From Clostridium_AD sp050717635 (GTDB lineage Bacteria; Bacillota; Clostridia; Clostridiales; Clostridiaceae), in the NCBI RefSeq assembly GCF_050717635.1, contig NZ_JBOITO010000041.1:1-64000 (forward strand): a stretch of 64,000 nt of DNA, written 5' to 3'. The stretch's first letter is position 1; every line of letters starts with the position of its first letter. Below are positions 56,306 to 64,000 of the stretch, one piece after another. The notes under the pieces were generated by a model. It worked only from the letters and a program-made list of their open reading frames with translations, made no database searches and had not been told where the DNA came from. The position numbers and the translations under genes are program-made.

Positions 56306-56594
56306 ATTGAACCCTGAATCATCTATATTTACCCTAGCTTATAAAACATTATCTGACCTGTGTAAATATAAATTCAATGTTCTTTTCGCTAGATTAAACT
56401 CTATTTAAATCTTTAATAATTAAAACCAAGGCTAGAGTTTGTTTTTACATTGCTTCAAATAAGATTTTTTCCATTAACTATACATAATTAACACAAAAGT
56501 AAACTTTTACTTATATGTACCATATAGACGTATACTAAATTGCTAATTACAAATACTAACCTTGAAGGAATAATAAAAAAGGGTTGGTGTTACT

Positions 56595-57837
56595 ATGGAA
56601 TATAAGCAATGTAAATACTGCAGAAAAACTAAGAATCTAATAGAGTTTAATTTAAATAAATCCTCTAAAGATGGTCATCAAAAATACTGCAAGGAATGCA
56701 ATAAATATCTTAATAGAAGATATAAAGAAAGAAAGGCTTCCAAAGAAGGTAGAGTTATGCTTCCTTATAAATCTAAGCAATATTCAACTATAAGTGATGA
56801 AGAATTACTGCAAATAATAAAGGATTTCTTTAATGAATTTAAACGAGCACCTACAACATCTGATTTTGATAATAGTAATAAATATCCCCATTTCAAAACA
56901 TATTATAGGCACTTTATTTATTATAAAACCGATACTAAGGTATCTTGTTGGAATGACATCTTAAACTTAGCAGGTGTATCTCCTTTAGATTTTAAAGACT
57001 TTTGGTCTGCATGGCAGTATCTAGTTGAAATATCAGCTTCAATTTTAGAGGGAGACTGTTTATTTCAATACTGTGGATTTGGCTTAGATTTCAAACCATA
57101 TATATATATTCCACTTAAACATAAAGTAATTGATGCGGCAACTTCTAACTATGCTTGTAAACACAAAAGGAAACAATATAAAAAAGCTACTGACAAAGGT
57201 GCATCAGTAGAATATTGGTGTTTAAATAAAAATAATAGGCCTGGTTTAAATCTTCCAAATTTGAAATATGTTTTTGCAGATGAAATAATTATGAGGTTAT
57301 CAGCACTAGGTTATCATGAATTATGTTATGATATATACTAGAGACTTTATAGGTAATCCAGACTACCCCTCTTCAACAACTATAACTATACTCTTTGGGA
57401 CATTTAACAATGCATTAAAAGCAGCTGACTTAGATATAAATACTTTAGCTAACTTATCTTTCAATGAAAAAATAGCTAAGGATGATTTATTAAATCTTAT
57501 TAATAAACTTGGACGGTTACCATTATGGAGAGAGTTAGCTCCCCCTAATACGACTTATACTCAAAAGGTTTATTTTAAGTATTGGGGTGGAATTGAAGAT
57601 TGCATTAATTCCCTTGGACTTGATTATTTTAAATTAAAGAATTTGTCTATTGCCACCAAAGTAGAATTAAGGCTTGATTCAATAATAGAATTTAAAACCT
57701 TTCACAACCGGTTACCGTACATTAATGAGTTTGGCACTAAAAACAACCTGCCTAGCTATCATTGGGTTAATGACAATTTTGGAAATTATGAAAACTTAAA
57801 AAATTTTTTAGATAATCCTATAGGCTATAAACACTAA
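56595..57837 (+). pseudogene. HNH-repeat/homing-endonuclease-associated protein, frameshifted
   Basis: Two overlapping frames (56595-57341, 57316-57837) make one ~420-residue protein. The first starts with a zinc finger (KQCKYCRKTKNLIEF...YCKECNKYLNRRYK) and a repeat ending in CWNDILNLAGV; at the overlap the sequence continues DFIGNPDYPSSTTITILFGT then FNNALKAADL, and two more repeats follow. These are homing-endonuclease-associated repeats. The frame change lies between about 57316 and 57341. Weak RBS. Confidence 0.6.
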
Positions 57838-57913
57838 TATTTAATCTTATCCACAATACCATGATAAAATAGCATACTTGTCCACAAATTAAATGTGTAC
57901 TATTTTATCATCA

Positions 57914-58342
57914 CTATTCCGTTTCGTTTTTTACTAACCCATAAATAATATCAATACCATTTGATATTATTTTTCTTTGTCCTTCATTTAATCCCTTATT
58001 ATTGCGAAGTATTTTCTTTTCTTCTACTAAACCTTTTATCAAGGTTGCTAGTTTTTCTAATTCAATAAATTGAGAACCATCATTGCACTTATAATCTGTC
58101 CCGTCTAATTCCTTAATTACATGTATATCATTGCAGAGTAAATAATCTAATGAAACATTAAAGTATTCTACAAAATTTCTAATAGCATTCATCTCCGGTA
58201 TTCTTTTGTTATTTTCGTATTGGCTAATAGTTGTTTTTGTAAATGCATAGCCATATTGACCATTAAATTCATCTGCTAATCGTTTTTGAGTCAAATTTTT
58301 AGACAACCTTACGCTCTTAAATCTCTCTCCAAAAGTTTTCAA
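57914..58342 (-). CDS. XRE-family helix-turn-helix regulator
   Basis: A 142-residue protein with an N-terminal XRE HTH: ERFKSVRLSKNLTQKRLADE, then KTTISQYENNKRIPEMNAIR and NVSLDYLLC. The C-terminal ~65 residues are helical. GGAGGAG fits a TTG start at 58342 better than the upstream ATGs. It is downstream of the GYN-repeat gene and may regulate this defence block. Confidence 0.82.
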   Translation of the reverse strand: MKTFGERFKSVRLSKNLTQKRLADEFNGQYGYAFTKTTISQYENNKRIPEMNAIRNFVEYFNVSLDYLLCNDIHVIKELDGTDYKCNDGSQFIELEKLATLIKGLVEEKKILRNNKGLNEGQRKIISNGIDIIYGLVKNETE

Positions 58343-58530
58343 AATAAACTCCTCCATAACTGTAACTTTACTTATAATTATGGCCAAACATCCGCTTCTC
58401 TACTCTATGGTTACTATTATATTTAATCTTATTAATAAAAATTAATATATACTTCTTTGAAAACGATAGATAATTCTCAGTATCATTGTATCCCCGTTTT
58501 TATCAGATTAGTCAAAACACTTTGGGGTTT

Positions 58531-59298
58531 CTATGCAAATTCTTCAATTGCCCATCTAATAAATTTATCCCTTTGGATGTCAAACCAATGATTGCACACT
58601 ATATAATTTTTATCTTTGTATACAAAAATATCTTTTTTATAATATCGTAGATGAATACAATTTGCATTATCATAGTGTAAACGCCTTATTTGATCAGAAG
58701 TGAACTCCGGCTTAATCTCTCGTAATAGTTCAAATTGTAACTCGAAAGTATTCTTACAATATTTTTTTGTAATCAAATACCCAATAACACCATCCAATAT
58801 TTCACTATTTCCCTTTATCATATTTAATGCTGTTAATATAAATTCTTTATTTTCAAACGATTTCAATTTCATAAATGAATCTTCTAAAACATTATTAATA
58901 ATATTCGAATTACTAACTCCTAAATTAGTTGTTTTAGTTAATTTAGCTATATGTTTAGTATTCACCTTGACGTTGTTGTATCCAATTTTTTTATATCCAT
59001 CTCTACTATACCCTAAAGTATTGTATCCTTCTAAATCATATCCTAATTTATTATAACCTGTCCTATCAAATCCATCTTTATTATAACCAACTATGTCATG
59101 ACCTGACTTATCGTAGCCTCTTACGTTATATCCATGTTTGTTAAATCCTCGTTTGTTATAACCGTCTTTGTCCAAACCTTCCAAATTATATCCCACTCGA
59201 TTAAACCCTTTCTCATTGAAACCATTCTTATCATATCCATCTTTATTATAAACAAATAAACTATATATAATTTTTCTAAACCATATACCTAATACAAT
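58531..59298 (-). CDS. GYN-repeat protein behind the PLD-helicase gene
   Basis: The N-terminal ~115 residues are tandem units of about five residues (GYNKDG, FDRTGYNKLG, YDLEGYNTLG) ending at GYKKIGYNNV. The repeats continue upstream of the first Met (59196) to NKDGYDKNGF, so translation must begin earlier; an ATT codon at 59298 follows GGGAGG by five bases and is in frame, with LGIWFRKIIYSLFVY between. The C-terminal domain (~140 residues) ends KFIRWAIEEFA. Starts 37 bases after the helicase stop. Function unknown. Confidence 0.65.
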   Translation of the reverse strand: MVLGIWFRKIIYSLFVYNKDGYDKNGFNEKGFNRVGYNLEGLDKDGYNKRGFNKHGYNVRGYDKSGHDIVGYNKDGFDRTGYNKLGYDLEGYNTLGYSRDGYKKIGYNNVKVNTKHIAKLTKTTNLGVSNSNIINNVLEDSFMKLKSFENKEFILTALNMIKGNSEILDGVIGYLITKKYCKNTFELQFELLREIKPEFTSDQIRRLHYDNANCIHLRYYKKDIFVYKDKNYIVCNHWFDIQRDKFIRWAIEEFA

Positions 59299-59335
59299 AA
59301 AAACCTCCCATCCATAATTAATTATTTAAAAACAA

Positions 59336-62300
59336 CTAAACAATACTCTTATTAGCCACCCTCATAAGTCCAGCTGGCATATCTTCCTTAAGTCTCCAAA
59401 CAAAACTTATAGGGCTGTTACCACTATGACGAACATACTCTCCCTCTCCAAGATAAGTATATGCTGAAACTAATCCATCCCTCTTCTTGTTTTCACGTAC
59501 AAACAAAATTATCTTATTACCAGTTTTTAAGTGGTTAATATATCTTTGTCCCATATCACTTTCCACTGTTGTTCTGCTCTGACTTTGCCAATGAAATAGT
59601 CTTTCATTAATAGCATAATCCTCATATAGTGTAGAAGGTGAATAATCTTTCTCTGATTTATTTAATGTTATGAAAAAAACATCAAGCTTCTTTTCTTTAA
59701 AATGCTTTACGCCTTCTCTAAATGCAGGCTTTACACTTTCATCAAAGTATCCTAACGCTGCCATGATTTGGTCCGTAGAATATGTGCAATATAAATCTAT
59801 AGGACAAATAAACTCTAAATTTACAGGCTTATCAACAAAATCAATATGATTGTAATTATACTGTAATATCTCAAATGCTTCTTCAATCATTACCTTATTA
59901 TTTTCATAAAAAGTAGCCAAAACTTTCTCAAAAGAATTAAATCCAATCTTTTCTGGTGCTTCTAAATAAAAGCTATAGTATATCATTCCAAGCATTAATT
60001 TCTCTTCTTTATTAAACTCATAGCCTTGCATTATCCTACCACAGGTTAATATATTTGTTGTAAACTCAATAAGTTTTCTTGAATTTATATGAAATAAGTT
60101 TTTCAGTCGCTTCGTCATTATCTCTTCATCTTTATTTTCAAAGTCCCTCATTATTCCTGCCTCTACCTTCATCCTACTAAAGCTTCTATCTCCACTTTTG
60201 CCATATACATCATTCAAGGTATAATTATAATGCTCTAAAAAATTACTTAGGGTAAGCTTTCGAGTTGTGTCACTTTCAAAGTATTTTAACTTGCTTATCA
60301 AGTTTGCTTTGGTGACCCTTGCGTCCTTTATGTTTCTTAGTATATATTCTTTAGCCTGCTTTTCTAGGTGTATATAACAACCCTTTGGCAGGTTTAAAAA
60401 GCCATTAATTATACTGTGTTCTACTGAGTGCTTTGCCCTTCCCATTAGAGCTTTGAATTTCTGTTCAAAATCATAACTCCTATGAGCTTGGCCTACAAAA
60501 TCTAAAACCGTTAAACATTCTTTATCTTCACTAAGTCTAAGTCCTCTTCCTAGCTGCTGAAGAAATACCGTTAAACTCTCTGTGGGTCTTAAAAATAGCA
60601 CAGTATTTATTTCAGGAATATCTATACCTTCATTATATAAATCAACAGTGAATAGAAACTTAACTTCTCCGCTTACCAATTTTCTTTTAGCACTGCTTCT
60701 ATCTTCACTACTGCTTTCACCTAATACAGCCATGGAAGGTATCCCACTTTCATTGAATCTATCAGCCATATATTTAGCATGCAAAACGCTTACACAAAAC
60801 CCAAGCCCTATAACTTCCTCAATATCAGTAACATATTTGTTAAGACTAGTTATTACACCATTTACCCTAATATCGTTATTGGTATACACATTTTCTAATT
60901 CTTTATTTTCATAGCCTCCCCTTGTCCATTTTAATTTAGAAAGATCAATAGAATCAGAAACTGCAAAATACTGAAATGGACTCAAAAGCTTTCTATCTAT
61001 AGCTTCTGGAAGTCTCATTTCTGCTGCTATCCTATCATCAAAGTGCTCCAATACATTTTTACCATCCATTCTTTCAGGGGTAGCTGTTAATCCCAGTAAT
61101 ATTTTAGGCTCATAATAATCCAGTAGCTTTCGATAAGATGGTGCTTCTGCATGATGAAATTCATCTATTATAATGAAATCATAAAAATTTGCTGTGGTTT
61201 TTTCATAAAGTTTAGTGGAGTTAAAACTTTGTATGCTCATGAACAAGTGATCCAATGAATCTGGCACATTTCCACCTACAAATAAATCTCCAAAATTATT
61301 ATCCTTTACGATAGCCCTAAAGGTATCTCTGCTTTGTTTTAATATTTCCTCTCTATGAGCAATAAACAAAAGCCTATTTTTATCTTTCTTATGCTCTTTC
61401 GTAAAATCCTTATAATCAAACCCCGCAATTACAGTCTTTCCTACTCCCGTAGCTGCAACAATGAGATTTTTGTATCTGTTAAATAAAGTTCTCTCCGCCT
61501 TTAGTTTCTCCAGAATTTCCTTTTGATAATAATAAGGTTTTATATCAAACATAAAATTTACATCACTATCAGTTTTCCCTTCCTTATTCAATGAACTTTT
61601 AAGTCTTCTTTTATCCTCTTCATTCTGGCCATTAAAGGAGGTAAACTCATCATCATTCCAATAGCTTTCAAATGTAGCCTGAAATTTTTTTACAATGTCA
61701 AAGGAATCCTTTTCTGATACTTTGATATTCCATTCAAGGCCTGAGGTTAACGCAGCATTTGATAGATTTGAGGATCCTATGTATGCCGTAGTAAACCCTG
61801 TCTCTCTTTGGAAAAGATAAGCCTTTGCATGAAGCCTTGTTCTATCAGTATCATATGAAACCATAATCTCTGTATTCTTAAGCTTACTCAGTTCCTCTAT
61901 AGCTTTGTAATCTGTTGCTCCCATATAGGATGTTGTAATAACCCTAAGCTTATGATCATCATTTTCAGTAAATTCCTTAAGCTCATCAATGATGCATCTA
62001 AGCCCACTCCATTTAATGAATGATACAAGCATGTCCACAGAATCACTGCAGAGTATTTCTTTTTTTATCTCGCCCATCATGTTAGGTTCCTGAACAGTGC
62101 CAGTGAAAAGTGAGCTCTGAGAAAGTGGAGTTACAGGTCTAATTGCTTTCGCTTCTTTGACAGATCTTATATTGTTTATCTTTGAATACAACGCTGTAAG
62201 GATTTCACCTTCTTCATCAATTTTAAGATTTTCAATATTCTTATCCTCTGCGAGCTTACTTAACCCTTGAATGAGCTCATTGCAAGCTTTAATCTGTGAT

Positions 62301-62512
62301 AACATCGCTTCCTTATCGCTTTGTTTATTGTTTTCTCTGATAAACCTTAGGCATTTCTTTACCACAGAGGACACATAGCTGGATAATTGAGTTCTAGCCT
62401 CCTCTACATCAATAGGTTCCTTTTGCAAAATATATTTATCTGAATCTAGTTTCTCTAATTGATTTTTAAGATCTTCATATATAATCTGTTCGTAAACTCC
62501 TTCTTTTAACAT
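59336..62512 (-). CDS. PLD nuclease-superfamily 2 helicase-DUF3427 protein
   Basis: A 1058-residue protein. About residues 130-310: phospholipase D-type nuclease (LHAKAYLFQRETGF, IGSSNLSNAAL). Residues 340-720: helicase with Walker A AATGVGKTVIAG, IIDEFHHAE, GLTATPERMDG, DLYNEGIDIPEINTVLFLRP and QQLGRGLRLSE. C-terminal DUF3427 region ending in RLKEDMPAGLMRVANK. Such proteins occur in defence islands. ATG 62512. It probably heads an operon with the GYN-repeat gene. Confidence 0.88.
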   Translation of the reverse strand: MLKEGVYEQIIYEDLKNQLEKLDSDKYILQKEPIDVEEARTQLSSYVSSVVKKCLRFIRENNKQSDKEAMLSQIKACNELIQGLSKLAEDKNIENLKIDEEGEILTALYSKINNIRSVKEAKAIRPVTPLSQSSLFTGTVQEPNMMGEIKKEILCSDSVDMLVSFIKWSGLRCIIDELKEFTENDDHKLRVITTSYMGATDYKAIEELSKLKNTEIMVSYDTDRTRLHAKAYLFQRETGFTTAYIGSSNLSNAALTSGLEWNIKVSEKDSFDIVKKFQATFESYWNDDEFTSFNGQNEEDKRRLKSSLNKEGKTDSDVNFMFDIKPYYYQKEILEKLKAERTLFNRYKNLIVAATGVGKTVIAGFDYKDFTKEHKKDKNRLLFIAHREEILKQSRDTFRAIVKDNNFGDLFVGGNVPDSLDHLFMSIQSFNSTKLYEKTTANFYDFIIIDEFHHAEAPSYRKLLDYYEPKILLGLTATPERMDGKNVLEHFDDRIAAEMRLPEAIDRKLLSPFQYFAVSDSIDLSKLKWTRGGYENKELENVYTNNDIRVNGVITSLNKYVTDIEEVIGLGFCVSVLHAKYMADRFNESGIPSMAVLGESSSEDRSSAKRKLVSGEVKFLFTVDLYNEGIDIPEINTVLFLRPTESLTVFLQQLGRGLRLSEDKECLTVLDFVGQAHRSYDFEQKFKALMGRAKHSVEHSIINGFLNLPKGCYIHLEKQAKEYILRNIKDARVTKANLISKLKYFESDTTRKLTLSNFLEHYNYTLNDVYGKSGDRSFSRMKVEAGIMRDFENKDEEIMTKRLKNLFHINSRKLIEFTTNILTCGRIMQGYEFNKEEKLMLGMIYYSFYLEAPEKIGFNSFEKVLATFYENNKVMIEEAFEILQYNYNHIDFVDKPVNLEFICPIDLYCTYSTDQIMAALGYFDESVKPAFREGVKHFKEKKLDVFFITLNKSEKDYSPSTLYEDYAINERLFHWQSQSRTTVESDMGQRYINHLKTGNKIILFVRENKKRDGLVSAYTYLGEGEYVRHSGNSPISFVWRLKEDMPAGLMRVANKSIV

Positions 62513-62720
62513 GGGGCATATACCTCCAATTTAATTGCTATTATATGGAGTATTCGAGATCTAAGAGGGGATTCCCTTCTTACCTGCTACCCTCAAGTGT
62601 AAATATTGGTAATTATCCCCTTGTCTTACAATTCTATAGGAAAAGAAATGGATAAAAGCTAATAATCCATCGCTTTTACATTCACCCCTTTTATGCTAAA
62701 CTTATTTAGAGGTGTTTTAT

Positions 62721-63119
62721 ATGAAGAAATTAATAAAAGTCGTAGGCGCTATTATTGAAAATGAAAATAATGAAATCTTATGTGCTCTTCGTTCTCCACT
62801 AATGGCCATTCCAAACATGTGGGAGTTTCCTGGCGGTAAAATTGAAGGTAGTGAATCTTTGAAACAAGCTATTGAAAGAGAAATACACGAAGAACTAGCA
62901 TGTGGAGTTGAATTTATTGATATATTTAATGATAACACTCACGAGTATGATAAATTTACAGTAAATTTAATTACTGTTAAGTGCCGCTTAGTTACTGGCA
63001 CTCCTACCATAAGCGAGCATTCAAAATTAATATGGTTACATAGAAAGAATTTACTTTCTTTAAATTGGGCTCCGGCAGATATTCCAGCAGTAACTCAACT
63101 TGTATTAGAACAGTTATAG
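62721..63119 (+). CDS. Nudix (MutT-like) pyrophosphohydrolase
   Basis: A 132-residue Nudix protein: KVVGAIIENENNEILCALR, the Nudix box GGKIEGSESLKQAIEREIHE with EL next, and LIWLHRKNLLSLNWAPADIP at the end, typical of 8-oxo-dGTP-type or CTP pyrophosphohydrolases. The ATG at 62721 follows AGAGGTG. Located between two divergent PLD-helicase genes. Confidence 0.9.
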   Translation: MKKLIKVVGAIIENENNEILCALRSPLMAIPNMWEFPGGKIEGSESLKQAIEREIHEELACGVEFIDIFNDNTHEYDKFTVNLITVKCRLVTGTPTISEHSKLIWLHRKNLLSLNWAPADIPAVTQLVLEQL

Positions 63120-63251
63120 TCTTTTCTCCATTCACACTCTGTTACATCCCTTTACCTAAGTAAATACAATTATCTAAGTTAGAATTATACATATATGTTA
63201 TAATATCAAGTGAAACTTAAAAAATAAGCAGCTTTTCAAGGAAGGATAACT

Positions 63252-64000
63252 ATGAATAATTTAGCTGAAATAGAGAAAAAAGAGAATTTAGAATCTATTA
63301 TAGATTTTAAAACAATTGATGCAAGCTATGAAGGTAAAATTAATATTGCCAAGGAAATTTTAAACGCGAATGAAACAGGATTAATAAACAGCTTTGTAAA
63401 TTCCAATTTAGTATTGAGACCCAAGCTTATTTTAAATGATTATAGTAAAGGTAGTAAAGTATTAAGTGATATTGTTGTAGAGCTTATGAACTGCGATCAG
63501 TTTATGATATCTGTGGCATTTATTACAAGCAGCGGTGTTACTCCACTACTCGAAACCTTTAAATACTTAGAGGACAAGGGAATCAAAGGTGAAATTTTAA
63601 CCACAGATTATCTAAACTTTAGTGAACCTAAGGCATTAAAGAAACTTTTAGAGTTTTCTAATATCCATATTAGGTTATATTCTAAAGATAACTTTCATAC
63701 AAAAGGGTACATTTTTAAACATAGTGATCATTATAGGCTTATTATTGGTAGTTCTAATTTGACTCAATCCGCATTAACTAAAAATAAAGAATGGAATATA
63801 AGGATATCTTCTTTAGAAGAAGGCTCTTTAACAGATGAAGTATTAAATGAGTTTCGAGCTATGTGGGATGAAGCTGCTAATTTAACTTTAGAGTGGATTG
63901 ATGCTTATGAAAAGATATATTTAAAACAAAGAGAATCTGCTAGGAAAAGCAGTGTTCCTAGACTTTCTCAATACACACTAAAGCCAAATAAAATGCAGGT
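63252..64000 (+). CDS. Second PLD-type helicase, N-terminal part (cut by window end)
   Basis: From ATG 63252 (AAGGAAGGA upstream) 249 codons are open to the window edge. They encode a PLD-like nuclease domain: MNCDQFMISVAFITSSGVTP, the HxK in NFHTKGYIFKHSDHYRLIIG with SSNLTQSAL, and the sequence ends ...LKPNKMQV, the position where the helicase Q-motif begins in the paralogue. So it is probably a divergent copy of the 59336-62512 type. Only the nuclease part is visible. Confidence 0.82.
   Translation, partial: MNNLAEIEKKENLESIIDFKTIDASYEGKINIAKEILNANETGLINSFVNSNLVLRPKLILNDYSKGSKVLSDIVVELMNCDQFMISVAFITSSGVTPLLETFKYLEDKGIKGEILTTDYLNFSEPKALKKLLEFSNIHIRLYSKDNFHTKGYIFKHSDHYRLIIGSSNLTQSALTKNKEWNIRISSLEEGSLTDEVLNEFRAMWDEAANLTLEWIDAYEKIYLKQRESARKSSVPRLSQYTLKPNKMQ

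Noticed and set aside
58960..59260. Regular ~15-30 base repeats resembling a CRISPR array
   Set aside because: The repeats are coding, in frame with the GYN units, imperfect and without unique spacers.

Overview
The window is AT-rich DNA with AGGAGG-type ribosome binding sites, frequent TTG/GTG starts and strong hairpin-plus-T terminators. Gene content (DUF1659/DUF2922 pair, BMP-type nucleoside ABC transporter, membrane pyrophosphatase, LevR-type sigma-54 activator, DUF3231 and DegV proteins) points to a Clostridium-like Firmicute chromosome. No tRNA, rRNA or CRISPR array was seen.

Positions 1-30,900 are mostly ordinary chromosome: a LonB protease C-terminal remnant, EamA and DHA2-type exporters, an ABC-2 exporter, a class B penicillin-binding protein, a four-gene BMP/purine-nucleoside ABC importer (9.3-14.1 kb), a DUF1659/DUF2922 pair, then a sugar operon (20.6 down to 16.0 kb: galactitol-type PTS IIA-IIB-IIC, class II aldolase, DhaK, DhaL). 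A clear -24/-12 promoter precedes the first PTS gene, and the divergent gene 21,971-24,526 encodes a LevR-like activator with the GAFTGA motif, so regulator and target can be read from sequence. A K+-dependent type membrane pyrophosphatase, a nitroreductase, DUF3231 and DegV genes follow.

Positions 31-45 kb are a decayed insertion region: PatB and T-box remnants joined at a deletion scar, a PRC-barrel gene behind a strong promoter with a Spo0A-like box, a solo IS605-type TnpB element with recognisable ends (33.77-35.74 kb) sitting between two genes it truncates, a frameshifted ParE/RelE toxin and a second toxin fragment, a ~355 bp duplicated segment with deletion derivatives, a truncated IS66 transposase, and an ECF sigma/anti-sigma pair.

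Positions 45-64 kb look like a defence island: an intact McrBC-like pair; a MerR/GyrI-like pair; an MqsR-like toxin with an antitoxin that appears to fuse an MqsA-like N-terminus to a Panacea/SocA domain; RhuM and winged-helix relics; a second McrBC-like pair in which both genes carry internal deletions; a frameshifted HNH-repeat gene; an XRE regulator; a GYN-repeat protein directly behind a PLD-helicase-DUF3427 gene; a Nudix hydrolase; and a second PLD-helicase on the opposite strand running off the window end. All function calls are from motif recognition without database searches.
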